Assembly (NCBI GenBank): GCA_036417435.1
Contig: CM070912.1
Span: forward strand, 22,370,055 to 22,434,054
Origin: Inia geoffrensis
Lineage: Eukaryota; Chordata; Mammalia; Artiodactyla; Iniidae
DNA length: 64,000 bases
Direction: 5' to 3'
Below the pieces are notes generated by a model, which saw only the letters and a program-made list of their open reading frames with translations, searched no databases and was not told the DNA's origin. The position numbers and the translations under genes are program-made. Shown here piece after piece: positions 46,673 through 60,422 of the stretch; position 1 is the first letter of the stretch; each line of letters begins with the position of its first letter.

Positions 46673-48165
46673 AATATTCCCATTTCCAGTGACCTGCCCT
46701 GGAATCTGAAAAGGAAAATCCAGGTATACCCACTGACAGAACAGCTTTAGAATGGCTCTGTGGAAATAACTACAATCACCATATTCTTTTTTCTAAAAAA
46801 TCTGTGAAGCAAATTTGTTTTCAATTAAGCATTTACTTTATATCTACTTGATGACTACCTAGTGGCTCCTCTTTAAATAGGAAGGGAAGGCGTGGAATAC
46901 CACTGCCATGAGGGTGCTGGGACCCTAGCAGCATGGGTTCTAGATGGCAGGATTGTGCACATGCTTGAAGTTCCAGGTCCTCAAAGGAGGCATTTTCCCC
47001 AGTTGTGGTGATATTTTCTTTATTCTAAGTGAGTGTAATTCAAAAGTGAGGAGTGATGTGTAGTGAATGTTCTGTGTTCATTTTAAAGAATGTTTCTGTG
47101 GTTCTTTTTCTCCTAGTAAATTAGTTTATCTTTGAAATAACTAGTCACTTGTCTAGTCATTTACTCAAAACAGTTGGTTATAGCTGATGTCTATGGTAGG
47201 AGAATTTTGCTTGGGGGTTTACTAACATTTTATGAAAGAGAAAAGTCTAAAGACCTTTCTAGAGACATTTAGATAGGTGGGTTCCATTGTGGGGAGGAGA
47301 ACACGTAAGGCAGCCGGCCTTTGCGGGGCAGGGTGGTGGTGGTGATATTGTGGGCTGTGTGTACAGGGTGAAGAGAAATGCCCATTGATGGTCCAGCTGG
47401 GGAAGGGTGGAAATTGCTGACAATGGCACTTGATGGGGGAAGAGTGGGTCAGGAAGGAGCAGGCCCACAAGATTGCCCAGTGCCAGGGAACACCATTCAC
47501 AGGGAGGGGGATGGGGACCTATGGAGTTGAGTAATTCATTGGCCCTGACCAGGACGCTGACCACAGTACTCTCTCCCCTGACTGGAAAGTGTATTCCTGA
47601 TGGGGAGGGTTGAGTGCAGGGATACAGTATCCGGTTTGACCAGATTGATCTTCAAGGTTGACTAGTTGGTCATGATTGACTGCTTATGGAGTACTGGCCT
47701 AACTTTTTTGAGATCTCTCTTTTGACTTTTGCTTTTGACAAACAAGAAGTTGGTAAACAAGAGGGAATGTAATGTCCCTGGGTCTGTTAGAGTTTGAGTT
47801 AAAGTACATAATACTAGGTGGTGGTGATTGTCATTTAACAATGTCTGTTATCCAGAGGGAACAGTTACATATAAACTATTGAGGTAATTCATGATTCTCT
47901 TATAGGGACTATAATAAATGGGAAATAAATCGCAACTAAAATGATTAATTAAAGAAAATACATTTTGACTCCATATTTCTACAACATTCCCTGGTCTCTT
48001 TAGCAGGTCAAATTAATTCTTAATTATTTATAAGAAATTTTATTCTACCAGGTACTTGTGGATCTGACAGAAGGCCAAATTTCCTTCTAGTGCTGAAAAC
48101 AGCAAGCACTACTCTGAATTGGTGACAGCTATAGATTTAATGATTAAATCAAGTATGGAGGTGGT
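46673..48165. other. DCUN1D3 intron 1, no recognised feature
   Basis: Unique-looking sequence; the open frames at 47222-47564 (-) carry no recognisable domain. Confidence 0.45.
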
Positions 48166-48169
48166 TTCT

Positions 48170-49005
48170 AAGCATCAGTTAAGTTGGTTGTCATGTGGAC
48201 CTCTTTTTCTGAGGTTAATTATGTCATTCCTGCAACAATTCTCTGACATCACTGAGTGTCCAACAATTCACTTCTGACACAAACTGCCTGAAGTTCGTGC
48301 AGACCCCATAGGCTAATGACTCAGTCTCACAAGATTGCCCCACTTGAGGTGCCAGCCCCAAGTATCAGGTCTCAAGTTACCTACCTGCACTTCTGCCTGG
48401 CAGAGTACAAATTTCCCACGACCACTCTCCCCCAGGTTCGATAATTTGCTAGAACATATGACTCATAGAGCTGATAAAACATGATACTTATGAATACAGT
48501 TTCATTATAAAGGTTATAACTCAGGAACATCCAAATGGAAGCGATGTATAGGGCAAGATTTGAATTGGGGGCACAGAGCTTCCGTGTCCCCTCTGGGCAT
48601 GCCAGCCTCCCAGCACATCGATGTGTTCACCAACCCTGAAGCTCCCCTAGCCTTGGTTCAATTTCAGTTGAGGTTCCTTTGTGTAGGCAAAATTGATTAA
48701 AGCATTGGCCTTTGGTGATGAAACTTCAACTACCCTTCCCTTCCTTATGGGCTGGAGGTGGGCCAGAAAGTTCCAGTCATGTGCCAGGTCTTTCTAGTGT
48801 GGCCAGCATCTCTCTTAAAACTATCAAAAGGGCCCACCCTGAGTCACCTCTTAGCATAAACTCAGATGTGGTCCAAACCCTGCTCCTTATGAAAAACAAA
48901 GGAGCCTATCAGTAAGGAAATTCCAAGGGTTTTAGGAGCTCTGGTAGGAACTGGGGACAAAGACCAAATATATTTTTTATTACATCACATTAATACTCCA
49001 GTTTT
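48170..49005. mobile_element. Probable LTR-element remnant (solo LTR-like)
   Basis: An 800-base block with the look of a mammalian ERV-type LTR: 'gttcgtgcagaccccatagg' and 'gagtacaaatttcccacgac' inside, ending 'tttttattacatcaca'. Family and orientation are not assigned, and no internal retroviral genes were seen. Confidence 0.45.
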
Positions 49006-49329
49006 GCATCCCATAAGTAGGAATAAGGTTACCTAAAGTTGATTTAGATGATAAGTAACAATATGCATTTACTGTTAATTTGATGGAGTTTTTTTTTGGA
49101 GTGTGTGTCAAGAGAATGCAAATTGCATAGCTTCAGATTACAAGGAGCAAACTCTTCCCTCAATCAGTATGAAATGGCACTCCTAGAATGTGTTATATAT
49201 TCTTGAATTTAACAGGTGCACTACCGCTAGAGCTCCCTAATGCAAGAAAGGAGCTCACTTATAGGAAATCAGATACACAGAAATCACGTTTCCTTTCAGT
49301 GTGACTTCAAAGATTCAGGTGTTCATAGT

Positions 49330-49560
49330 GCGCTGGTTAAGAGCTTCGGCCTGGAGTCTGGGTTTGCATTTGAACTTTACCATCGGCTTGCCACTTGACC
49401 TTGGATGAGCCACTTAACACCTCTAAGCCTTGTTTCCTTCATGTATTAAGTGAGGATAATAACAGTAAGTAGTTGTGAGGAGTCAGTAAGACAGTACGTT
49501 TGCAGGACATGGCACATTGCCTGGCATATAGATGAACATTTAATAACATTAGTTACTATT
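49330..49560 (+). repeat. MIR SINE
   Basis: Sense MIR: 'acttgaccttggatgagcca', 'cttaacacctctaagccttg'. Confidence 0.8.
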
Positions 49561-49908
49561 AGCTACATGCATATATAGCTAAGCTGACAGGGATTGGCAG
49601 CTCCCAAAGGGCCAGGAACTATATCATTTTACCTTCTCTTATATGGGAAGTATGGGACAGTGTATAAAACATTGCTAGGCACACAGTAGACACAAGTTAT
49701 CTATCACTCGAAAATAAAACCTGCTCTGGGTATCTGGGAAACACAGGAGAAACTCTGTAATGGAAACTTCCAGCCTGTTTCCAAAGCTGGCCTAAAACCC
49801 AGAGATGGAAAATCTTCCTCCTGAAACCATATAGAGCATGCATGAATCTAGCAACGGGGACAGGGGCTCAGTGGCTAGAATATTGTTGGATCAAAAAATG
49901 GGAAACTG

Positions 49909-50085
49909 GGCTTCCCTGGTGGCGCAGTGGTTGAGAGTTCGTCTGCCGATGCAGGGGATGCGGGTTTGTGCCCCGGTCCGGGAGGATCCCACATGCTGCG
50001 GAGCAGAGCGGCTGGGCCCGTGAGCCATGGCCGCTGAGCCTGCGTGTCCGGAGCCTGTGCTCCGCAACGGGAGAGGCCGCGTACC

Positions 50086-50120
<35 letters not shown>
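49909..50120 (+). mobile_element. CHR-type SINE
   Basis: Flanked by aaaatgggaaactg (49895-49908) and aaaacgggaaactg (50121-50134), one mismatch. A30 tail. A 14-base segment found in other copies near the 3' end ('acaacagtgagagg') is absent here. Confidence 0.94.
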
Positions 50121-50121
<1 letters not shown>

Positions 50122-50134
50122 AAACGGGAAACTG

Positions 50135-53100
50135 ATCCAGGAGACATTTTTATCATTGGCAGTATGCCTTGAAGTTCAATGAGTTGGGCAGAACCGCATG
50201 AGACTTTGGGAAGGAAACAACAGATTTATTTCAGTCGGTCCAGACAATCTTTGAGAGTCAGCTGGCAAGTATCACGTTATATGTGTTGCTTTTCAGAGAA
50301 AATGAAAAACCCGGATCCACTGGCAAAGGGCTTACCAACTGCTTGAGCTTCATTTCTTGGGGAGTCCCCGAAGGCCAGGTCTAATTCTCCTTGTAGCTTA
50401 CCCATCTGGAGATTCTATTCTAGTGGACCACCATTGGACTAAGTACTAGATTCTAGTCTAGACTCTGCCACCAGTTCTATGTGTCCTTGGGCAAGCTGTA
50501 GCCCCTCTTTGAGTGTTTCCTTAGCTGCGACAAAGGATTTGGGACTAAATCACTTTCCCAAAGTGTGGCTTTGGTTACATTCTTAGTATATGTGCTGCTG
50601 AAATGAGCATGCAAGGGTGTGTTTTTTATACTATTGATGGTACATGAGATGATTTTTGCTGGATGAATACTTTTCGCTTATTCTGTATTTTAATGTGTAT
50701 TAATGAAAACATAACTAGCATATTAGACCTATGACTTCATGGATGATGTCACTTAGGGTGATATTTAAAGTAGATGTGATTTTTTTTTAAGCTTTTAAGA
50801 AAAATCTTAGGGGAACAGTAGTTGGGATGGTAAATGGATATGTAAGATCATAAAGTTTGTGTAGGAATGGCTGAAGTTTATAAGTTCTGAGACTCTAATT
50901 CTAGTGCAGTGATGTGGCACCTTCATGAAGACTTTGTGGTGATGGACACAATAGGACAGGTCCAAATTTGAGTGGCTTTAAAAACTTGCCTAACTCAAGC
51001 AAATTGACAGATTTATATTTGTGCATTCATGGTAAAAATGCCCATAAGTTGGTTGTGTAGAGTTTAAATTATCGTAGACATTAGTGGTGGTGGCTTTTCT
51101 TAAATAATAAAAAATGAATAATGTTGCTTCCTCTTTCACTTTTAGGAACTTCCTCAAAATCTGGATTGATCTTTAGTTCCTTTCACTCTTTGCTGTTGGA
51201 ACTCCCCATTGTAGGAGTTAGGGGTTCCATTTGTTCTGTTGGGGAGGGAGAAAAGGCCATTGCTGTCTCTTGAACACATGCCTATGCATGTGTTCTAGGT
51301 TCTGGAAGGCCGAGACTCTGTCGCATCCTAATGATCTATACGCTACTTCTTGCTGTTAGCTACTTTAAAGGTGCAGTGTGATGTGTGCCCTAAAATGAAG
51401 ATAAACTCTGAGGCAAGGTTTTTTAAAATTTCATTTCACTTTTTGTTGTATTGGTCATAACTCAGTGTACTGGGGGTCTTGAGAAGTAAAATGAGCAGTG
51501 GTAGAAATGAAATAAACTTGTGGGAGGCACTTTCTTTTTAAGCAAAAACCCAGAATAAGAATGAAATCTTGATTGCATAATAGGAGCCAAGAAAGCTGCT
51601 TTCAGATGTAGTCTATGGTTCCTTGAGTTTTTCTTTTCTTTTTTTTTTTTTTTAAGCCTTAATTACCTGTGTTCCCTTGATACTTTCTGTGTATATTAAC
51701 GCTGTCATCTTTCATTATCTACATTTGGTTGTTAGCCTCTATTCTGCAAGTGATTTTGTTCTATAGTTACCTCAACATAAAGGGCCATGCATCTGGTACA
51801 GCTCCTTGTCATAAACTGTTGAATGTTTCAAATTGTAGTTTAAAAAAATTGCTATAAAGATGGTTCCAAGTCTTTTATCTTTCAGTGTTATCTAGTCAAG
51901 ATTCTGTTAAAAAAGAACAAAATGGTGACAGTGATGTAACCCAAGATTTTTCTCCTTCATTTTTTTTCCTTCTTCATTTATTTAATACAAAGTTTAGACA
52001 TGATTTCATGATGAGAAACTCTAAGATGTTTCCCGATTGAGGTGGAATCTAATGTTCCAAGCCAGAAACTCTCAAACTTTGTAAATTTTGGTTTTGTCAT
52101 TCATACTATCTTCTCTCCTGAGAAGTAGTGACCTGTGTTATTTGGCACATTGGAAAAGGGAAAAAGCCTGTACTCAGGGCTATATTTTGCAGGATTAAAA
52201 ATCTCTTTTCTTACTAAAATCTGTTTCATGACATGCATGACATTCTTCCTGTGCACAAATTCACAAGACCCACCTTACTCAAGGTAGATGTCAGGTTTCT
52301 GACAGAGTCCATTTCCCTTGGTGCATGCAGAGGCTAGTCATTATTTATAGATAATTGCTGATGAGTGTGGAGATATTCTGAAAGGGCATATGCAGGGGTT
52401 GTGACATTTACCTTTGGTCTATAGACTAGGATTTGCAAACCTAGAGTGATGTTGTTTAATACCTTCTCTTCTTGGGAAATTGCCATTGGATCAATGAGTC
52501 TTGGTTAAGATTTCTTGAGGGCAGCTGAATAGTTGGGCTTTTAAAGATGAAAGCCACATAAAAAGCTATTCTTTCCCATTCATACAAATAATTAACTTCA
52601 TGGTAGTATAATCTCCATAGAAGTATGAGCATTCAAGACCATACATTTAAAAAGATAAATATAATTTTGAGTCAGAATGAAAGATGTGCAAACATAGTGG
52701 TAGAGTTCGGACCATTCTTACATGTTTCCAGCACCACTTTGGTTTTCTTATGGTAGACTAACCTTTTAATTCATATGGAGTCTTTTCACTTCTAAAGTAA
52801 AGCCCTTTTAGGATGCTGGAAACTTGAACTTTCATGGTTACCTTCAAGTCAAAAAAAAAGGTGTACTCGAAGACTTTCTTTAACTCTTGACTTTAAACCT
52901 CCCTGTCAAAGAACCGGAATTGCTTAATTTATTAGAACATTTGCTTTTCTAAGTTTCCAGCTCACAACCATTCTGTGGCGTAGCAGAAAGAGATAATAAA
53001 AAGTTAGGCAACAGGTAAGCATCTTTTCCTGTAGCCTTTTCCCCATTTGGGAGCAGTTTTTCCTCCCCTCTGAGCAGTTTGGCCTAAGCTCCTCCTTTTT

Positions 53101-53559
53101 CTGATTTGAAGCTTTACTATTTGCATACAATGCTTACATTGACTCACTCAACACCAAGTTCTGAACATCTCCAAGTATTTAGTACTTTTGACTCAGGCTG
53201 CTTAAGCAAAAGATTACAATAGAGGCTTAACAGGACAAAACCTTTAAAAACACACTTTAATGGTACTCAAGGTTCCCAAACAGATACAAACTATTTTCTA
53301 AGAAGAACCAGACTATGTAGTGTTCAAGTTAGACATAAATGAGCAAGGAACCAGCTTTCCCAGATGGAATGTGGATCATTCACAGAGAACTTCTGAAACT
53401 CAAAACTTGTCTTCTAGGTCTTGGCCTCCAAACTTGATTCTCTCATCACTGTCTTCAAAGTGAAGTATGTGTAATCTGAATTTTTCTTAAGGGCCAACTC
53501 TAGGATTGGATGCATGGTGCTTCAGGAAAAATAAATATGTTTATATGTTGCCTGTTTTT
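50135..53559. other. DCUN1D3 intron 1, mostly unique
   Basis: Contains a sense MIR piece at 50440-50560 and a small 10-bp hairpin at 51272-51295. Nothing coding recognised. Confidence 0.45.
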
Positions 53560-54130
53560 CATTCCAGTAAGTTTGAGTGCCTTTTGTGGACCTTGTTCTT
53601 AAGGACCTTATGGTATGAAAACAGATAGAACAACAAATAGAAAATGTTGTGAAACCTGTGCCCAAAATGTTAGTGCTATAAATGAAGGTGTGAAGGGACA
53701 AAGAGGGTCTAGGTCAACTTGAAGGAGTCAGGAGAGGAGTCCTGTGAGAAGTAAAATCTGACCTGGGCTCAAAAGACCAAGACTAGAGAGAGGAAGCATT
53801 CCAAACACAGGTAACAGTATGTGTAAAACTACAGAGGCATGAGAGGCCATGGCATCTTGGGGAATGGCACATGTTTCAGTATGCCTGAGGGATGTGGAAT
53901 GAGAACGGGAGAATGACAGTAATTGAGGCCAAATTCAGAAGAGCCTTGTATGCCTTATTAAATTTGGATTTTATTTTGTAGATGAAGGGGAGCTATTAAA
54001 TAATTTTGAGTAGGGACATGGCATATTCACACGGGCTATATGTGTGTTAAAAAAATCAATCCAGTGGCAGTGTGGAAGACACTGGAGGGAGCAATCCCAG
54101 AAGTAGGTAAACTGTGAGAATACTGCAGGT
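53560..54130 (-). repeat. L2 LINE fragment
   Basis: Reversed L2: 'agaggaagcattccaaacac', 'gagtagggacatggcatatt'. Confidence 0.7.
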
Positions 54131-55194
54131 GGCAGGGGGCTGAACTGTAAAATTAGGGAGTTAGAATTTACAAAGTTTGGCATAATCTGATGAAAGTTTA
54201 CTGCTTGTATGTCCCACATGGGTTTTAGGCTCAAGGGTGCTCTGCTCCATACAGTCTCTCAGGGACCCAAGCTGATAGGGGTTCCACTATCGTGTGCTGT
54301 ATCGTGTGCTGAACTGTCTTGGTCACCGTGACAAGGGAAGAGATGGCTGGGATGTCATATGCCAGCTCTGTGCTTGGGCTGGGAAATAAGTATCACATCT
54401 GTCTACAGCTACTGTGTCATTTCTGCCTACAGCTGTTTGGCCAGAAATAGATAACATTTCCCCATCTAACTGAAGAGGCTGGGAAACTGGGGGAGCTGAT
54501 GGAATGTTGGCTGAGCTTCTCTCTCTGTGCTACAGTGTAGGGACTTGAGTAAGGTACTTTATTTCTGAGCTTATTTCCTCTTCTGTAAAATAGGAATATC
54601 AAGAGTACCGGCCTCAGTCCCAGAGACTTTTTTAGGAGGATCCCCAAGACACTTTCGTAGGATCTGGAAGATCAAGTTCTCTTCTTAATAATACTAACAT
54701 CATTTGTCCTTTATACTTTCATTCTCCCATGAGTTTTATAGAGGCTACATGACATGTTATATCACAAAAGATTGAATGGAGAAGCATATATGGGAAATGA
54801 GCTGTCTTCTTTTAAGCCAGACCTTAGGGACATTTGCAAAAGTGTAAAACAGTGTCACTCTTCTCATTAAGTTTTTGGGAATACAGTTATTTTTCATAAA
54901 AATGTTGCTTATGTTAACATGTCATGGTTTATTATTGATATTTTATTTATTTATATTTTTTAGAGGCTATTATTTTTTTTCCTATACAGACTTCCCCTTT
55001 TCCTAAGTCTTCAATATTTTATTCTTTGTACTATACATACTTCGATAACCTTGCTTAAAATGCATACATATGTCATATGATAACACATGGTGTGTATTTT
55101 TTAATATTTTAATTTTTTTAAGTTTTTTTTTTTTTTTTATGTAAACCATTTTTAAAGTCTTTATTGAATTTGTTACAATATTGCTTCTGTTTTA
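54131..55194. other. DCUN1D3 intron 1
   Basis: A short MIR-like piece at 54540-54605; the remainder is AT-rich without recognised features. Confidence 0.45.
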
Positions 55195-55311
55195 TGTTTT
55201 GGTTTTTTGGCCAAGAGGCATGTGGGATCTTAGCTCCCTGACCAGGGATCAAACCCATACCCCCTGCATTGGAAGGTGAAGTCTTAACCACTGGACTGCC
55301 AGGGAAGTCCC
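55195..55311 (-). mobile_element. Short tRNA-Glu-type SINE
   Basis: Reversed short form with 'ggccaagaggcatgtgggat' and the head 'ctgccagggaagtccc' at the right. Confidence 0.9.
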
Positions 55312-55500
55312 CAGTTTTTATTTTATATTAGAGTATAGTTGATTAACAGTGTTGTGTTAATTTCAGGTGTATAGCAAAGTGATTATACATATACATGTAT
55401 CCTTTTTCTAATTCTTTTCCCATTTAGGTTATTACAGAGTTCCCTGTGCTATACAGTAGGTCCTTGTTGGTTATCTATTTTAATCATAGCAGTGTGTATA
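55312..55500 (-). repeat. L1 3' UTR fragment
   Basis: Reversed L1 3' region: 'agtatagttgattaacagtg', 'tacagtaggtccttgttggt'. Confidence 0.75.
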
Positions 55501-55530
55501 TTATTGATATTTTAAATGAAGTAATACAAT

Positions 55531-55734
55531 TTTTTTTTTTTTGCGGTACACGGGCCTCTCACTGTTGTGGCCTCCCCTGTTGCGGAGCACAGGCTCCGGA
55601 CGCGCAGGCTCAGCGGCCATGGCTCACGGGCCCAGCCGCCCCGCGGCATGTGGGATCTTCCCGGACCGGGGCACGAACCCGCGTCCCCTGCATCGGCAGG
55701 CGGACTCTCAACCACTGCGCCACCAGGGAGGCCC
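55531..55734 (-). mobile_element. CHR-type SINE
   Basis: Flanked by aagtaatacaat and aagtaatacgat (one mismatch). T tail at left. Confidence 0.94.
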
Positions 55735-55769
55735 AAGTAATACGATATTTAAAAATTTCTCAGTTAAAA

Positions 55770-55870
55770 AAGTACCAACCTCATAGGGTAGCTGTAGGGA
55801 TTAACTGCTGTCACAACTATAAAATGCCTAGCATTGTGTCTGGCACAGTAAATATATTGGAGGGAACCTT
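55770..55870 (+). repeat. MIR SINE fragment
   Basis: 'accaacctcatagggtagct' and 'attgtgtctggcacagtaaa' match the MIR 3' part. Confidence 0.6.
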
Positions 55871-56118
55871 TAAATTTGATCTTGAGCTTTTCTTACTATG
55901 GTCATATCTAATTAGTGGATTATAACCAACAATTAAAAACCAAATAAAAAAAAGAAATAGCGTAAATCAGAGTTCATCATTGAAGTGAGAGTAAATACTG
56001 CTTAATGAGTGGTATGTGTGTGTATATACATGTGCATTTGGTCAGGATGTAACGTGTTTCTTACTGAAGGTCGCAGTTCAAGTTGGAAAGACAGTGGTCT
56101 AGTTCAAGCTCTCATTTT

Positions 56119-56413
56119 TTTTTTTTAAATGTATTTATTTCTTTATTTATGGCTGTGTTGGGTCTTCGTTTCTGTGCATGGACTTCCTCTAGTTGTGGCA
56201 AGCGGGGGCCACTCTTCATCACGGCGCGCAGGCCTCTCACTATCGCAGCCTCTGTTGTTGCGGAGCACAGGCTCCAGATGCGCAGGCTCAGTAGTTGTGG
56301 CTTACAGGCCCAGTTGCTCCGCAGCATGTGGGATCTTCCCAGACCAGGGCTCGAACCCGTGTCCCCTGCATTAGCAGGCAGACTCCCAACCACTGTGCCC
56401 CCAGGGAAGCCCC
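56119..56413 (-). mobile_element. CHR-type SINE, long form
   Basis: Target-site duplication caagctctcatttt at 56105-56118 and 56414-56427. Includes the 3' section 'gctgtgttgggtcttcgttt'. Confidence 0.95.
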
Positions 56414-56429
56414 CAAGCTCTCATTTTGC

Positions 56430-59029
56430 CGTGACTGAAAGACTTAACGCCGTGACTGAATGACTCTACTGTAGTATGCTTTTTTGAAAGAGGCAGTTTA
56501 AACTCTGTACTTTTCAAAAGTGGGCTTGAGAAGCATTATCCCTAATTTTGAGAAAGAGTAGAACATGGTTTGAATTTAGAAAAGTGTTTATTAGATGCCA
56601 GTTAGCCCTTTTCACGTTACCATATATACACTTCCTGCCTTCTTGGAACTTTAATCCAAGATGCGGTCACTAAAACAGTAACATCTTTTCTGTGCTTGTC
56701 ATTTCTGACTATCTGCTTGAGAGCCATGAATGTTTATGTTCCATAGGAATAAATAATGTACAATGCATTCAAGTCTTGAATGCATAGTAGAAATAATTGT
56801 CTATTATACTAGAATGTCATCATAGACAATAAAAAAAATTCAGTCAGAAGAACTTACTGAGGAAGGAGTTAATGAAATATTTTCCTTTTTTTTTTATTTT
56901 TATTTTTTTCGGCCTGGAAGAAACAAGTATCAAAGTTGTATTTAAGATTGTTAAGTGACTTCTCATAATGAGCAGTGATGTCAGCAAACTGATGTACAGT
57001 AAGCAGCATGCTGTGTCTTTTTTGGAGCAGTGGTGGATAGTTAACGCTTTCATTTTGATAAGCCCATTGGTGACACTGAGTAGTACCCTGGGTGAATAGG
57101 AGTTAATACTGGCTGCCTGGCAGAAGTTGATTTGTTATATAATTTATGGTACCCAGAAGCCCTTTGGGGAGGTCTTTATTACTATCCTGACAGTATCCAT
57201 CTAGGCCTGAAGATTAATTTTTGTTGTTCTCATCTAGTTCTACCAGGCTGATTCTCATAACTGAAAGGGTAGCAACTTGCTGTTAAATGCTGGCACTTGG
57301 CTTTTGCTTTTGACACAAAGGTATGTTAATCAAGAATGGGTGTTAGGAATCCGGAAATGTTTCAGTTAGTGATTTATTGTAGTTTAGAGGCTTTTTTTCC
57401 CAGTTAAACTGATTTAACTTCTGAAAAATGAGTCAATTCAGGGTTTCAAACGTTTCCTCTTCGACTAGCCTCAAAAAAGGTTTATTAGCGTTTCTGTCTT
57501 GGAAATTGCTGCTGCAATTCATTTGTGTCAGTCCTGCCACTGCTGAAACAAATGCAGAAGGAGTGTCAGTTTAGTTTTCCATCGTCTGATACATGGACTT
57601 CTTAACTCTATTACTGGTGGACGTCCACTGTTAGTTAAACAAGCCTGTACTATTTTTTAATGACTCACTGAGAAGTCATGTGGTGGTGTGATCCCTGTCC
57701 CCAACTACCAGCACTTAAACTTATAATTTTCAATGTATTGTGTTAAAACAAACTTCTAATTCTGGCTATTTTTCCTTTCAGTTTTAAGCCTAAGGTTGGA
57801 AGCTCTATTTTTATAAAATACTCTCCTAGAAAAGTTGCTCGTGTTGCTACCCCAAATACTGGCCCTCGGGGTGGGGAGAGAAAGAGCCGACTGTTTCACA
57901 TGCCTAGGCAGAATGTGTGGGCTGGCCTGCCAGCCAGCAGAGGTGGAATCTGCCCTTTGCTTTCTTGGCAAGTACGTCTGGCTTTGAAGGCCCTGATTAG
58001 GATTTTAGGTCTTGTCCTTTTCTTGCTGTTATATGAAACGTAGTGTATTGTCTCCAGTGGTTCTAAAGAGATGGAGACCTCGATGGTCCACATCCCTTAT
58101 CCTCTTTGACAAGGTACGTGCTTCATCCCTCAGACTTAAAAGCCAATCTGTCATCAAGCGAATTTAAAAAAATACTACAGTGGAACAAGATGGCTTAAGA
58201 AGTGTAAAACTGGCTGTGAGTTCTTCGTGTTCACTATGTAGGATGCGAAAAGGCTGCTGGCTTTTGCCCTTGCATCTCTAGACACCTTAAATGTGATTTC
58301 TTTGTTTATTGCGGTAGAGAAGAAGCAGTTCAGACCAGCAGCAGCAGGTTTTGCACTGACTTCACCTGCTTGGCGAATCCTTGGAACTTCCTAGAGTGCT
58401 GCATGGCTATGGCTTGAATAAACTGTCTGGACTTTCCCCCTTGCTCAAAGGAGAGGCAGGAATGATTTCCATTATTATGTGAATTTTTTTCCCAGGGACT
58501 AAGGTACAGGTCAAAAAGAGGCACTATAGGATGAACATCTCCCAATTTCAGCTTCAGATTTTGGCTTTTGCTGTGTTTGAGGTGAAAATTAGCTTGTAGA
58601 GTGAGGAGAGATGGAGCTGATACTGCTGAGAAGCTGTGTTTGTATCACATTATATGGTAACTGACTAGGTAGGGAGTAGTTGGAACAATGAGACAATTTT
58701 CTGCTTTCTCTTTGAAGGTAAGTGGGGTGTTGAGAGGCAAGGCATTCAGGAGGAATTGGACCTTAGGAACCAGCTCTTGAGTGGTGAAATTAAGTTCTAC
58801 TCTACATTCTTAGGGCTCAACTTCCTTTACTGTTGAGTATTTGATAACATCATCATATAATTAGAATTGGTATGAATAGCTGTCAGATGATATTGAGAAC
58901 TATGTGCTAGGGACAATGCTGAATATGCCATACTCATCATTTATTCAAGCATGAGTTAATACATTTAAAATGTGCATAGACTAGTGCCTTGTATAGAAGT
59001 GCCCAACAAATATCAGTGATTATTATTTA
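56430..59029. other. DCUN1D3 intron 1, no recognised feature
   Basis: Unique-looking AT-rich sequence. Confidence 0.45.
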
Positions 59030-59260
59030 TTCAGGCGATATTTACCAAAACATTTGCTTACATGACAAAGCTTAGGTGCACAGCCAAAGTGGTGAATAAA
59101 ATAAAATCCCTGCTCTTGTGGCAGTTACCTTCTAATAGGGGGAGTGGACAACAAATAAGTTAACAAATAAGAATTTCAAAGAGTGGTATGTGCTGAAGAA
59201 ATAAAATAGTGTGCTGGATCAGAGGGAGAGGGCGCTTTAGATTGGCTGGACAGGGAGTGC
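59030..59260 (-). repeat. L2-like LINE fragment
   Basis: 'gtggacaacaaataagttaa' and 'agagtggtatgtgctgaaga' match the reversed L2 pattern. Confidence 0.55.
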
Positions 59261-59299
59261 ATCTCAGCATTTGAAGGAGATGCATCTGATATGAAGGAG

Positions 59300-59430
59300 C
59301 CATTTATTCTTCACAGTGACCCTTTGTCCCAATTTTCAGGTGAGAAAACAGAGGTGCAGGGTGACTAAGTATGTGCTGGGAAGTGAATAGAGCTGGGCTG
59401 TACAGACCCAGTCATTCTGCATCCAAAGCA
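59300..59430 (-). repeat. MIR SINE fragment
   Basis: 'ggtgagaaaacagaggtgca' resembles the reversed MIR core. Confidence 0.5.
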
Positions 59431-59662
59431 TGTCCTATCCTTCCCAGAAAGGTAGCTGTAGGAGCTGCAGTATCTGCAGTTGGTTTTGAGTGAAGGAAAT
59501 GAATGTGGTTGCAGTGCAGGTAAAACCCTCATGCAGTTCAAAAAAGTTGCAATTCCATGGACCCTCAGTTATGGGGTGCAAAATTTGAGTATGAGTATGT
59601 GTACATATGTACAGCTTATTTTGGGATCCAAAGCTGTCTTCCGATTTTCAAAGGTGGCGACC

Positions 59663-59965
59663 TTTGCTCGAGTTTGGGATCATTGTTCTTAGGGTTCAGC
59701 TCAGGGGTCTCTTGATATATTGGGTTGAAATTGTGGCCTAGTAAGTTGGTCTTCGACCATGGTATCAGATCTTCTGTTTCTTTGCTCTGTGAGTAGAAGA
59801 GGTCTGAGTGACAGCTGTATCTTGGTAGGGACTCTCTGTTGTGACAGAAAACATGACTTCTGGCTTATGAAAAAGGAGAATTAATTGGCTCATACAACTG
59901 TGAAGTTCAGGCTTTGATCTGACTTAGGTACAGTTGGATTCTGGGTGCAAATAATGCCTTCAAAA
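59663..59965 (+). repeat. 303-bp perfect direct repeat, copy 1
   Basis: Identical base for base to 61223-61525 (offset 1560). Flanks on both sides differ. Confidence 0.98.
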
Positions 59966-60050
59966 AGAGCTTGTGGCATTGCTGCTTTATTTTAGGATTT
60001 TCTCATATTGTTTTTTTGGAAAATAGGGCCTACCTGCTAAGGCAGAGTTT

Positions 60051-60051
60051 A

Positions 60052-60126
<75 letters not shown>

Positions 60127-60412
60127 TTGCCACATTGGGTCTTCGTTGCTGAGCATGGGCTTTCTCTAGCTGTGGCGAGCGGGGGCGACTCTTTGTTGCA
60201 GTGTGTGGGCTCCTCATTGCAGTGGCTTCTCTTGTTGCAGAGCACGGGCTCAGTAGTTGTGGCTCATGGGCTCTAGAGTGCAGGCTCAGTAGTTATGGTG
60301 CACGGGCCTAGTTGCTCCGCGGCATGTGGGATCTTCCCGGACCAGGGCTCGAACCCATGTCCCCTGCACTGGCAGGCGGATTCTTAACCACTATGCCACC
60401 AGGGAAGTCCCA
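60051..60412 (-). mobile_element. CHR-type SINE with a microsatellite tail
   Basis: SINE head at right ('ccaccagggaagtccc'). The tail at left contains (TTTA)n and (TG)n, and the flanking repeat ggcagagttt (60041-60050 and 60413-60422) lies outside them. Confidence 0.88.
60054..60128. repeat. (TG)n(TTTA)n compound microsatellite
   Basis: About 18 TG units followed by about 10 TTTA units, forming the tail of the SINE. Confidence 0.95.
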
Positions 60413-60422
60413 GGGCAGAGTT

